From Vibrio salinus (lineage in GTDB: Bacteria; Pseudomonadota; Gammaproteobacteria; Enterobacterales; Vibrionaceae), in assembly GCF_021272385.1 (NCBI RefSeq), contig NZ_JAJSDZ010000010.1, positions 744,001 to 808,000 of the forward strand: a DNA stretch of 64,000 nucleotides. The letters run 5' to 3'. Under the pieces are notes generated by a model, which was not told the DNA's origin, made no database searches, and worked only from the letters and a program-made list of their open reading frames with translations. Below, one piece after another: positions 1-8,578 of the stretch. The first letter of the stretch is position 1. Each line of letters starts with the position of its first letter. The translations under genes were made by a program, and so were the position numbers.

Positions 1-156
1 GAGTGGCTTGCACAACGCTTTCCTCTATTAAGTTTATAAATAAACTCTAAAGAGGTTTTGTTACAATAAAGTGAAATGATTGCACATATGTGCAAAACAA
101 AAAAGAATTAATAATAACCGAAAATCAGCCACTAAAAGGTCAACAGACCCTGACCC

Positions 157-834
157 TTATTTTTTCTGATAAACCCGTTCGGGACGGCCAACTTTTCCGT
201 GTTGAATAATGGCATTTAAAAAGCCTCTTGCCGTTAGAAATTCAAGATATCGCCGGGCGGTTGTTTTGCTGATCCCAAGCTCATGTCCCAGAGTTTCAGC
301 AGTATGAACCATTTGCTCCTGATTAAAAGCCTGCGTAACTTTTTCAACTGTCAGTTCATCAATTCCTTTTGGTAATTGTTGTAGGTGAGCTGATTTGGAT
401 TGAAAATTAAATAATTCATCCACATGTCGTTGATTGATATTGTCACTGGCTTTTATTGAACTTGTATATTTTAGATAGCGATCTAGAGAGTCGGATAGAC
501 GATCATAAGAAATAGGTTTTAAAAGGTAGTCAAATACACCACATCGCATTCCTTCACGAACAGTTTCCATATCGTTGGCGGCAGTGATAAAAATAACATC
601 AGGCACATGCTTTGCAACTGCCATTTCCTTTAAAAGATCAATACCTTTCCCATCTGGCAGATAATTATCCAACAAAATTAAATGGGGTTTTAGCAATTGA
701 ATCATTTTGCGAGTTTCTGCGAGTGTTCGTGCAATACCCACGGGATTGAATCGTCGGGTTTGATGCAAGTAGTCTGCGTGAAATTCAGCAATGCTGGATT
801 CATCCTCAACAATTAACACATTATAAATTACCAT
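157..834 (-). CDS. CitB/DcuR-type response regulator
   Basis: This 225-residue protein is a DNA-binding response regulator of the CitB/DpiA/DcuR class. The receiver domain spans about residues 5-120, with the acidic pair Glu10/Asp11, the phospho-acceptor Asp56 in LILLDNYLP and the conserved Lys107 in LLKPIS. The C-terminal 65 residues hold a helix-turn-helix (GISKTTARRYLEFL). It follows the sensor kinase gene on the same strand and overlaps it by 14 bases, so the two are very likely translationally coupled. By family, the kinase phosphorylates this protein in response to an external di- or tricarboxylate and it then activates a transporter gene. The 2-hydroxycarboxylate symporter at 2722-4068 is the obvious target (inference). 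Confidence 0.9.
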   Translation of the reverse strand: MVIYNVLIVEDESSIAEFHADYLHQTRRFNPVGIARTLAETRKMIQLLKPHLILLDNYLPDGKGIDLLKEMAVAKHVPDVIFITAANDMETVREGMRCGVFDYLLKPISYDRLSDSLDRYLKYTSSIKASDNINQRHVDELFNFQSKSAHLQQLPKGIDELTVEKVTQAFNQEQMVHTAETLGHELGISKTTARRYLEFLTARGFLNAIIQHGKVGRPERVYQKK

Positions 835-2488
835 TGTTCAAACCTTTGTTTGGAAGAAATAATGAAAAAATAGTGCCAGCTGGTTCGGCTTGATCAATCA
901 GAATGGTGCCACCGATGCGGTTAACATACTGATGTACCAGATAGAGTCCGATGCCATGACCAGGTTGTTTTTTGCTACTGATCCCTTTATCAAACAGGGA
1001 TTCTGAAATTTTTTGAGGGATACCGATCCCGTTATCTGTTACTTCGATAACCATTTCATTTTCGTTGTCATCCGTCAAGAGGAGGGATACGTGTTTGTTA
1101 CTGTCCGGATTTTTTAAGGTGGCTTCGTAAGCATTATCAAGAAGGTTCCCCAGAATCGCGGCCAACTCTTCTTCTGTTAACTGAGACGGAACCCTGTGAA
1201 GCTGACAATAAGGGTCAAAAGAAAGTGTGATACCCAGTTCTTTAGCCCGGCTGTATTTCCCTAATAAGAGTCCGGCGACTACACGGGAGCGAAACGTAGT
1301 TGAGATGAAATCAATCAGGCGCTGGTGGGTTTCGGTCTCTTTGCGGATAGCGTTGAGTGCCTGATCATAAGCCCCGATTTGAATTAGCCCACTAACTGTA
1401 GAAAGTTTGTTTGCGTACTCATGACTCAGCACCCGAAGGGTGTCTGTCTGATGTTGAACTTGCTCAAGTTGGGTTGTTAATAAGTTACGATCATTACGAG
1501 GAAGAAAGCTGATGACCCATCCCGTCTGAGAGTCATTTTTCTGGATTTGAACCCGGGATGCTATCAACGTCTCACCATTACAGGTAATTTCCTGATGGAA
1601 GCGTTCTGATGTGTCCGTTTCACCATTTACACTTAGGCCAATAAAAAAATTCGGAGGAGTAATGAATTGGTTAATATGTTGTCCCTGAAGATTGTCGGCA
1701 TGCCGGGCAATCCCCAGAATTTTTAATGCCCGTTGATTCGCAGACAAAATGCACCCTTCCTGATTTACCGCGATGATCCCCTCATAAACTGCGCTGAAGA
1801 CAGAATTTTGTACCCGGAGTGATAGCGCAATTTCTTTTGGTTCCATCCCATACATTTGGCTTTTAATGTGTCTGGAAAAAAACCATGCACCAACCGATGA
1901 ACATGTCAGAACAAATAATAAGGCAAAGAAAAAAGGGTGGGAATATAGTATGAGCCAATTGCTGACTGTTTCGAGAAGATATCCAACGGAGACGATACCT
2001 ATGATTTTTCCATCATGTGAAAAGACGGGAGATTTTCCCCTAATTGCAAATCCCAGACTTCCTTTACGAATCGAATAATAATGAAGGCCTTGTTTCAATG
2101 CTTTGTCGTTATCACCTCCAATCATTGGGTGACCAACACGGGAGGCTATTGGATGAGCCAGGCGGATTCCATTTTTATCACCAACCACAATAAAACTGGC
2201 GTCAGATATTTTCTGTAATCGCTTAATTTGTTGTCTGATGCCTGCGATATTGCGTTTTTCTATTTGCTCTATTAATTGTGGGTCGCTGGCAATTTCTCTG
2301 GCCTGAACAACGGCTCGTGTACTGACCTGATGATCCAAAGCGTTGGTAATGATGTGTTGAAAATAGCCGGCAATAAGAAGTAGTTGAGAAATAACAGCAA
2401 TGAAAAGCAGAAGCCAAACTCGCTGACGAAATGAAAGATTTCGATGTAATTGGTTAAATACCGGGGATACTGAGTTTAGAATTCGCAA
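821..2488 (-). CDS. CitA/DcuS-type sensor histidine kinase
   Basis: This 555-residue membrane kinase belongs to the CitA/DcuS family. It has a transmembrane helix near residues 20-42, a periplasmic PAS/Cache sensor (about 45-175), a second helix (about 180-203), a cytoplasmic PAS domain (about 225-330), the phospho-acceptor histidine in SHEYANKLSTV and a C-terminal ATPase domain. The N box (LGNLLDNAYEA) and G boxes (DNGIGIP and GHGIGLYLV) are intact. The family senses citrate, malate or C4-dicarboxylates in the periplasm. Which ligand this one binds cannot be read from the sequence; the neighbouring symporter suggests malate or citrate. It is transcribed ahead of the overlapping response regulator. 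Confidence 0.9.
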   Translation of the reverse strand: MRILNSVSPVFNQLHRNLSFRQRVWLLLFIAVISQLLLIAGYFQHIITNALDHQVSTRAVVQAREIASDPQLIEQIEKRNIAGIRQQIKRLQKISDASFIVVGDKNGIRLAHPIASRVGHPMIGGDNDKALKQGLHYYSIRKGSLGFAIRGKSPVFSHDGKIIGIVSVGYLLETVSNWLILYSHPFFFALLFVLTCSSVGAWFFSRHIKSQMYGMEPKEIALSLRVQNSVFSAVYEGIIAVNQEGCILSANQRALKILGIARHADNLQGQHINQFITPPNFFIGLSVNGETDTSERFHQEITCNGETLIASRVQIQKNDSQTGWVISFLPRNDRNLLTTQLEQVQHQTDTLRVLSHEYANKLSTVSGLIQIGAYDQALNAIRKETETHQRLIDFISTTFRSRVVAGLLLGKYSRAKELGITLSFDPYCQLHRVPSQLTEEELAAILGNLLDNAYEATLKNPDSNKHVSLLLTDDNENEMVIEVTDNGIGIPQKISESLFDKGISSKKQPGHGIGLYLVHQYVNRIGGTILIDQAEPAGTIFSLFLPNKGLNNGNL

Positions 2489-2670
2489 GTCTGAAATCCA
2501 ATATTGTTAGTAAAGTTTCAGGAAGGAAGAATGTCTGTTATGTAATTAAAATAAGATCCTCCCATATTTTTAAATCGCTTTTTGAGTAAACTATCATATC
2601 TTTTATAAAGGGGCGAACTATTCCTCTTATCATGCCATGGTTTACAATTTTTACTACCATATACATGAAA

Positions 2671-2709
2671 GGAGAGTAATCAGTCATGACTGACTACTCT
2701 CCGGTTTTT
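2671..2709. terminator. Hairpin terminator after the symporter gene
   Basis: A near-perfect 32-base palindrome (arms GGAGAGTA.TCAGTCA and its complement, one G-T pair) lies 13 bases beyond the symporter stop codon. A T-run follows on the plus strand. On the minus strand, which the genes here use, the hairpin is preceded by an A-run and followed by a short TTTCAT. It probably ends symporter transcription and separates it from the two-component genes. Confidence 0.6.
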
Positions 2710-2721
2710 AAGTAAGATTTT

Positions 2722-4068
2722 TTAGCTCAGCATGCCAAATACGACACTGGCAATAACAAGCACGATACCGCCCCCAAGACGGGAAGATATCTGAGCATAA
2801 GATAACAGACTCATTCGGTTAGAGGCCGCCAGAACTTCCAGGTCACCGGAACCGCCGCGGTTTGCCATACATAATCCGGCAGTGATTGACGATTCAATTG
2901 GATAGAAACCCATGATCCAGCCACCAAGTGCAGCACCAAAAATGGCACCCAGTACAATTAAAGTTGCAACAATCAGATTGGTAAACGTCAGTGCGTTAAC
3001 AATTTCACCTAAATCAGTGTAAGCAATACCAACACCAACCATTAACATCCATAGCATGTGTTTTGAGAAGAAATTAGCCAGACGTTTGGCACCTTCTTTC
3101 ATTTCATCAGAACAGATACCACAGCCATTCAGAATAGCAACCAGAATAACCATATAGGCAAAGGTATGGATTTTAACATCCCCAAACCCTGGAAGAATGT
3201 GCTTAGATAAGGCAGAGGAGAATGTGTATACACATGCAGTTAACATTAATCCCCCAGCAATATCACGTAATGAGATCTGAGGTGCCTCTTGTTCATTGAC
3301 ATCAAAGGATGATTTACGTAACAGTTCACCATTTCCGGTCATTGAGGGAACTTTATCGCCAATACCGTTCAGGACTGCAGCGGCAACGATTGCGACAATA
3401 TTTGCAATGGTTAAGATGGCAATAGCGATAGAATAATATTGTTCTTTAGAGCCTCCGGTAACAGCAGCATAGATTTCTGATAGAGGGATTGCTCCAGCAC
3501 CGTTACCACCGCCCATGATTGGCAGGACATACAGCATCATAATATTTTTAAGGGGAATGCCAAATATTAGTCCACCAATTATTCCCAGTATAGAAGCACC
3601 TAAAACTGCCGCCAGTATGGTTGGTATATAACCAATTAGTGATTTAAGAAGTAATTTACGGTTAACAGCCAGAATTGACCCTGTAATTAAAACCGCAATA
3701 AACAGATCAAGAAAGTCTGTTTTTTTCATCACATCAGAAACGACTGAAATTTCTCTCTGTGTCAGCAGGCCTGCATGAACAAACCAGGCCGCAACCAGGA
3801 AGATCATAACTGGTGCTCCGCCGATGTATTTATTAAATATAGGCAGACGTTTACCTATTTCACCAAAAAGAGCTCCAATAACAAACATAAATCCAAAACC
3901 GCCAACAATATTCTTAGGCAATGTGTTTGTTGCATGAACGACAAGCAATGTAGCCAGTAATAGACAATATATTGGCAACGGCAGGCCAAATATTCTTAAG
4001 CTTGTAAGAGTACTTAACCCGGGACTCCGGTTATGATCGATTGTTAAGGTTTTTTGATTCATTGTCAT
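2722..4068 (-). CDS. 2-hydroxycarboxylate (malate/citrate):cation symporter
   Basis: This 448-residue inner-membrane protein belongs to the 2-hydroxycarboxylate transporter family (CitS, MaeN, CimH). It has about eleven hydrophobic segments and the two family signatures: GGGNGAGAIPLSEIY in the middle, corresponding to the first reentrant GGNG loop, and MANRGGSGDLEVLAA near the C terminus, corresponding to the second. Relatives move citrate or malate with Na+ or H+, or exchange them for lactate. No citrate lyase genes lie nearby, so malate uptake is at least as likely as citrate fermentation. It probably responds to the downstream two-component system, being on the same strand but separated from it by a hairpin. 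A weak CRP-like site lies at 4129-4144. Confidence 0.88.
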   Translation of the reverse strand: MTMNQKTLTIDHNRSPGLSTLTSLRIFGLPLPIYCLLLATLLVVHATNTLPKNIVGGFGFMFVIGALFGEIGKRLPIFNKYIGGAPVMIFLVAAWFVHAGLLTQREISVVSDVMKKTDFLDLFIAVLITGSILAVNRKLLLKSLIGYIPTILAAVLGASILGIIGGLIFGIPLKNIMMLYVLPIMGGGNGAGAIPLSEIYAAVTGGSKEQYYSIAIAILTIANIVAIVAAAVLNGIGDKVPSMTGNGELLRKSSFDVNEQEAPQISLRDIAGGLMLTACVYTFSSALSKHILPGFGDVKIHTFAYMVILVAILNGCGICSDEMKEGAKRLANFFSKHMLWMLMVGVGIAYTDLGEIVNALTFTNLIVATLIVLGAIFGAALGGWIMGFYPIESSITAGLCMANRGGSGDLEVLAASNRMSLLSYAQISSRLGGGIVLVIASVVFGMLS

Positions 4069-4128
4069 TATTCCATGTTAGGTGTAGAGGTTACAGGGAG
4101 TAATGTATGTGTTTGTCAGTTATTTAAG

Positions 4129-4144
4129 TGTGAAGGGAGTCATC
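4129..4144. promoter_or_regulatory. Possible CRP-like site upstream of the symporter
   Basis: TGTGA-N6-TCATC matches the left half of the CRP consensus exactly and three bases of the right half. It sits about 60 bases upstream of the symporter start codon. The match is by eye and weak. Confidence 0.25.
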
Positions 4145-4274
4145 GAATGATATGTAGTCTAGTCAGGTTATGACGTTTATGTTTTTAATTCGGTCTTTTC
4201 ATGCTGATAATTCATTGGATTTATATTTAACTGATTGATATTTAACAATTTTAATTGATTGGTTGTGACGATAT

Positions 4275-5249
4275 TCACGATTTGTCATTTTTATGGCTAT
4301 TTTGAAGGTTATTTCGAATAAACCGCTCAACGATATTGAGTACTGACGATGACCAGAATGGCATACGTCCATGATCTGCTCCTTTTATCTGGTAAAATTT
4401 CGCTGCTTTTTCTGCTTGTTTTAATGCGTTATAGAGCATTACGCTTTGACCGAATGGGACAAGTCTGTCTTTATTACCATGAAAAATAAGAAATGGCGGA
4501 ATATTGATCTCCTTGTTTATATAATTTAACGGATTTGTCTTTTGAGCTGTTTCGGGGTGGTCAATGACATCAAGGCCACCTATTAGTAATCCTTCCGGAG
4601 ATTCTGGCTGCGTGTGATTAACTGTTGACGGTTCTTCATTCATTTTACTGATGTCAACCGGACCATAATAGTCTATTACAGCTTTGATTTTTATTGGTTG
4701 TTTTCCGTGACATTCATCGTTAAATTCCGGGTTATCAGCTGTTAGCGCCATCATTGTAACGGTATGTCCGCCGGAGGAATCTCCCCAAAGTACGATCTGT
4801 TCAGAATCGATATTGTATCTGTCGGCGTGCTCAGTAAGAAACCGGTAAGCGGTTTTCACATCTTTTATCTGGGCTGGGAATGCAGCCACTTCTGAAGGCC
4901 GGTATTGTACAATGGCAACAATAAATCCACGTTCACTCATTTTACCAAGCTGAACAATTTTCGACTCAAGATTCTGTGATAACCATGCCGAGCCTTGTAC
5001 ATATAAAATGAGAGGCATCTTTTGTTTGTTTTCTTCATCCTGCAGGGGGCTGATGAGGTTCAGATGCAGAGGCATATCGGATTTTACTGCGTACCGGATT
5101 TTTTCTGTCTGGCAATAAAGTCCGGAGTTATCCGCTTCTATAATGTTCATTTCGTCCGCCGTCAATTGACTTTCCGGGAAATCGTTGAAAGACAGTGGAA
5201 CGGGTTCAATAAATGGAGTAGTGGGGCTTTTGCTCATAGTTGACACCAT
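4275..5249 (-). CDS. Alpha/beta hydrolase, carboxylesterase-like
   Basis: This 324-residue protein has an alpha/beta-hydrolase fold of the BD-FAE/hormone-sensitive-lipase kind. The nucleophile elbow GDSSGG puts the serine at about residue 158. Asp261 in HGNKDRLVP and His293 in GADHGRMPF complete the triad. The usual oxyanion HGG motif is replaced by VQGSAW. No signal peptide is visible, so it is likely cytoplasmic. Two start codons are possible: the ATG at 5249, where AAGAGG lies too close, or an in-frame ATG 12 bases further in; neither is decisive. It stands alone between the symporter and a MocR regulator. The substrate is unknown; a small ester or acylated sugar is typical of the family. 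Confidence 0.8.
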   Translation of the reverse strand: MVSTMSKSPTTPFIEPVPLSFNDFPESQLTADEMNIIEADNSGLYCQTEKIRYAVKSDMPLHLNLISPLQDEENKQKMPLILYVQGSAWLSQNLESKIVQLGKMSERGFIVAIVQYRPSEVAAFPAQIKDVKTAYRFLTEHADRYNIDSEQIVLWGDSSGGHTVTMMALTADNPEFNDECHGKQPIKIKAVIDYYGPVDISKMNEEPSTVNHTQPESPEGLLIGGLDVIDHPETAQKTNPLNYINKEINIPPFLIFHGNKDRLVPFGQSVMLYNALKQAEKAAKFYQIKGADHGRMPFWSSSVLNIVERFIRNNLQNSHKNDKS

Positions 5250-5321
5250 GCCTCTTAATGTAAAAACCGGATACTTCTTTGGGTTTTATTGGTTGTTTTT
5301 ATCTTAACGCTACCGGAGATA

Positions 5322-6710
5322 TTAAGTCGAGTGATTTGCATTGATGGTTTGATCAATCAGCATGATAAGCAGATCTAACTGTTCTTTGACGTTATGGGTC
5401 ATAGAAAAACCAATGTTGATCCGTACACAATCCCGGTACCGGTCTGAAACGGTAAACAGAGTTCCTATCCGTATGCATAATTTCGATTCAAATGCTTTCC
5501 TGCCAAAAAGATCGGCGTCAAAGTCTGGAATCTGAACCCATAGTACTAGACCGCCTTCCGGTTGCGTTATCCGGCTTCCGGATGGGAGGTGGTGACTCAG
5601 ATAGCTAATATAATCACGTTTATTCAGCATCAGTTGGTATTGGCTTCGGCGAAGGTGTTTTGTATAGGCGCCGGAGTGGATAAAGTCTGCGACCAGATAC
5701 TGGATTAACGTTGAAACTTCTGCAGTGTGGGTTAAATATTGCTGGAAATACCGCCCCGGTCTGACCCATCCCAGCCGGTAACTGGGAGAAAGACTTTTTG
5801 AAACCGACCCGCACCATATGATGTATCCCTCGGTATCATAATAGGCGGCGGGGAGTGGTTGATTCTGATGATGCGCTAACTCCAGATAGACATCATCTTC
5901 AATCATTGGAATCTGAAAATGATTGGCCAGATAAGCCAGTCGTTTCTTCTGTATCATCGACATCGTAATTCCCTGAGGGTTCATATGAGTGGTACAGAAA
6001 AGCCCGGCTGAAATGTGTCCGGTGATCAGATGCTGTTCTAGCTGATCAAGATCAATGCCGTCGTTTAAAGAAGGAATTTCGAGAATATTAAGAGACAGTT
6101 CCGACAGAAGCTCAAGAAGGCCATTATAGCATGGAGAGCTGATTGCGACCGTATCACCGGGTTCAGTGCAGGCTTTGAGTGCCGATTTAACGGCTTCTAT
6201 GCAGCCGTTAGTGATAACCAGTTCTTCACTTCCTAACGGAAATCCGTACTGGCTGAAATGTGAGGCCAGTGCATTTCTCAGTGTTAGTTCTCCTTGCGCT
6301 TCAGGGTATAGTGTTAATTTAGACTGCACCTTTCTGGCGGCCCTGCGCAGACTGGCATCAAGTGCGGTGATGCTTTTCCCATCCAGTTCCATTCTTGATA
6401 TTCCCAGAGGTCCGGGTTGGGCTCTTGGTTTTTTGCGAACCCGTTTACAGGATTGAATTTGGGTTGTGAATGTTTGCCATTCCGGAGTCTGAATATTTGT
6501 CGACCCTGACGAAATAAAGTATCCAGACTGAGGGCGGGATACCAGCCATCCCTGAGATTCCAGTTCTTCATAACACCGCACTGCTGTAGAAACACTGATA
6601 TTGTGCTGTTTAGCGAGTTTGCGCAGGGAAGGCATTTTCTCTCCTACCGATAATTTGCCTGAATTGATGTCGTTGATGAACTTATCTGTCAGTTGTTTGT
6701 ATTTTGCCAT
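5322..6710 (-). CDS. MocR-type regulator (GntR HTH plus aminotransferase-like domain)
   Basis: This 462-residue regulator joins an N-terminal GntR winged helix (residues 1-70; SVGEKMPSLRKLAKQ, then STAVRCYEELESQGWL) to a fold-type-I aminotransferase domain. The PLP lysine is about residue 305 in GSVSKSLSPSYRLGW, and the PLP aspartate lies in MIEDDVYLEL. An upstream extension is open, but the start MAKYKQLTDKFI at 6710 gives the normal family N terminus and length. MocR proteins usually use PLP or an amino-acid-PLP adduct as effector and regulate a divergent gene. Here that is the DMT exporter starting at 6811, 100 bases away, with a direct repeat in the gap that looks like the operator. Confidence 0.88.
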   Translation of the reverse strand: MAKYKQLTDKFINDINSGKLSVGEKMPSLRKLAKQHNISVSTAVRCYEELESQGWLVSRPQSGYFISSGSTNIQTPEWQTFTTQIQSCKRVRKKPRAQPGPLGISRMELDGKSITALDASLRRAARKVQSKLTLYPEAQGELTLRNALASHFSQYGFPLGSEELVITNGCIEAVKSALKACTEPGDTVAISSPCYNGLLELLSELSLNILEIPSLNDGIDLDQLEQHLITGHISAGLFCTTHMNPQGITMSMIQKKRLAYLANHFQIPMIEDDVYLELAHHQNQPLPAAYYDTEGYIIWCGSVSKSLSPSYRLGWVRPGRYFQQYLTHTAEVSTLIQYLVADFIHSGAYTKHLRRSQYQLMLNKRDYISYLSHHLPSGSRITQPEGGLVLWVQIPDFDADLFGRKAFESKLCIRIGTLFTVSDRYRDCVRINIGFSMTHNVKEQLDLLIMLIDQTINANHST

Positions 6711-6716
6711 TCTAAA

Positions 6717-6754
6717 CTGTACTGGTTTATTTTTTATAAATTGTATCTGTACTG
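6717..6754. promoter_or_regulatory. Direct-repeat operator between mocR-type gene and DMT gene
   Basis: CTGTACTG occurs at 6717-6724 and again at 6747-6754, exactly 30 bases apart, about three helical turns on the same face. Both copies are followed by a T-rich stretch. MocR regulators commonly bind spaced direct repeats in the gap to a divergent gene, so this is a good candidate operator for the neighbouring regulator. Confidence 0.6.
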
Positions 6755-6810
6755 TTTTTCTTTCGCAACTGATACTGAAGCCAGCCGATGAAAGTGTATG
6801 GAGAAGAGTT

Positions 6811-7701
6811 TTGAACGGAAAAGATTTATTTATCATGATTAGTGTTATGGTGATATGGGGCGTGAATTTCACCATGATCAAACTGGGCGTGACGGAAATT
6901 GATCCTTTATTAATTGCTGCTGCCAGATTTTTCTGTGCAACATTTCCAATTATATTTTTTATTCGCAGGCCTCAGGTTAAATGGCGATACCTTGTTGGGT
7001 ACGGTATCATTTTCGGAACCGGTGTTTGGGGGATGGCTTCCTGTTCCATTACCTTCGGCCTCTCTTCAGGGATGGCTTCGGTACTGCTCAACACGGATGT
7101 ATTAACAACTGTGTTGGTGGGGGTGCTACTTTATAAAGAAGCTATATCCGGAAAAATTTTTCTGGGGATGGCTGTTGCTCTTTCCGGATTGGTCGTATCC
7201 GTTTTGTCGACCAATGGTAATGTGACATTGGCTGGTGTCATTTTTATTATGATTTCGGCAGTTTGCTGGCCATTAGCCGGAGCTATTGTCCGGGCATCAG
7301 GAACCCAAAAAGCATTTGCGTTTAATGTGTGGGGAATGTTGTTTGCACCCATACCGTTAATCGCTCTGAGTCTTTTGATTCATGGCCCTGAAGTGATTTC
7401 TGAGACCATTAATTTATGGAATAAGGATGCGTGGCTGTCTGTGCTTTTTCAGGCATACCCAACCACTCTTTTCGGTTACTGGATGTGGAATAAGATGGTT
7501 ATGAAATACCCGATGACTCAATTGGCTCCATTAACGCTTCTGGTGACGGTCTTTGCATTAGTCAGTGGGTATTTCATTTACGGAGAACAACTATCAATTG
7601 CCCAGTGGTTTTCATGCAGCACATTTTTAATCGGTATTATTATTGTGATGTCACCGGACAGGAAAAGAAAACAGATAGGGCTTGTAGAAGAAACGTTATA
7701 A
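6811..7701 (+). CDS. EamA/DMT family inner-membrane exporter
   Basis: This protein of about 296 residues is a ten-helix drug/metabolite transporter with two EamA repeats. The first begins MISVMVIWGVNFTMIKLG, a standard EamA opening. The frame is open back to 6601, but that part overlaps the divergent regulator. I chose the TTG at 6811 because GGAG lies seven bases before it and the family N terminus then fits; ATG at 6835 is the alternative. It ends KRKQIGLVEETL. It is divergent from the MocR regulator and probably under its control, so an amino acid or amine related to PLP chemistry is a reasonable substrate guess (inference). Confidence 0.82.
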   Translation: MNGKDLFIMISVMVIWGVNFTMIKLGVTEIDPLLIAAARFFCATFPIIFFIRRPQVKWRYLVGYGIIFGTGVWGMASCSITFGLSSGMASVLLNTDVLTTVLVGVLLYKEAISGKIFLGMAVALSGLVVSVLSTNGNVTLAGVIFIMISAVCWPLAGAIVRASGTQKAFAFNVWGMLFAPIPLIALSLLIHGPEVISETINLWNKDAWLSVLFQAYPTTLFGYWMWNKMVMKYPMTQLAPLTLLVTVFALVSGYFIYGEQLSIAQWFSCSTFLIGIIIVMSPDRKRKQIGLVEETL

Positions 7702-7875
7702 AAAACACTATAGCGGTATCACCCGATATTTGATTCGGATTTTTTATGCGTTTTTGTTTATATCTGATGTACCCAGATTATCTGAAGAGGTATGATTCAG
7801 GTAGTTTGAGTATAAAACTTTTGGAGAGACCCTTTATTTTCCCACTTTCATTTTAGCATCTAAGGAACAGATGAC

Positions 7876-8505
7876 ATGACGTTTAGTTTTATTCTTATTT
7901 TCGCATTAACTGTATTTGTTGCTTCAATTATTCCCGGCCCGAGCATGCTGCTCGCATTGACTCATGGTATGTGCTACGGAGTGAAGCGGACGCTGGCATC
8001 AGCAATGGGTAACGTATCTGTTACCTTGATTCAGGCATTGATTTCAATCGCCGGATTAGGAGCGGTATTAGTGACTTCGGAAACAGCATTCCAGATAGTT
8101 AAATGGTGCGGTGCTGCTTATCTGTTGTACATTGGATTAAGTATGTTATTTTCGTCTGCCCCTTCTCCGTTGGCGGATAATTCAGATGAGAAACTGCAGG
8201 GTATTTCTTTGTCTAAAATGTTTTTGCAATCCGCGTTGACGACAGCCGGAAATCCTAAAGCCATTATTTTTTTTAGTGCCGTTTTTCCTCAATTTATTAA
8301 ACCGGACGAATTTTTTCTGCTTCAGTCGGTGGTATTGGTTGTGGTGTGCTGTGTGATTGCGTTTGCATGTTTTATGATCTATGCCCTTGGTGGGCAGAAA
8401 GTGGTTTCATTATTTTCAAGTACCCGTGCCGGTAAATACATTCAGCGAACAATGGGAGTGACATTTATCGGGTCCGGGGTTGCTCTGGCGATGAGTAAGC
8501 GGTAA
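7876..8505 (+). CDS. LysE/RhtB family amino-acid exporter
   Basis: This 209-residue inner-membrane protein belongs to the LysE/RhtB translocator family. It has the N-terminal PGPSMLLALTHG motif typical of the group and about six hydrophobic segments. Relatives export threonine, homoserine, lysine or other amino acids. The start follows the Shine-Dalgarno-like AAGGAACAG. It lies 174 bases after the DMT exporter on the same strand, probably as a separate transcription unit. The substrate cannot be told from the sequence. Confidence 0.85.
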   Translation: MTFSFILIFALTVFVASIIPGPSMLLALTHGMCYGVKRTLASAMGNVSVTLIQALISIAGLGAVLVTSETAFQIVKWCGAAYLLYIGLSMLFSSAPSPLADNSDEKLQGISLSKMFLQSALTTAGNPKAIIFFSAVFPQFIKPDEFFLLQSVVLVVVCCVIAFACFMIYALGGQKVVSLFSSTRAGKYIQRTMGVTFIGSGVALAMSKR

Positions 8506-8578
8506 CTGGAACCGACTACCGGATGGGGATTCATCGCCGAGCAGCAGAGAGTGTTGGCGGGAGTGAATATAATCGCTT

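Noticed and set aside
6166..6456. Plus-strand frame of 96 codons inside the MocR-type gene
   Set aside because: It lies wholly within a well-supported minus-strand gene and has no recognisable domain.
7728..7755. Hairpin CCGA...TCGG followed by T after the DMT gene
   Set aside because: The stem has only four base pairs, too weak to call a terminator with confidence.
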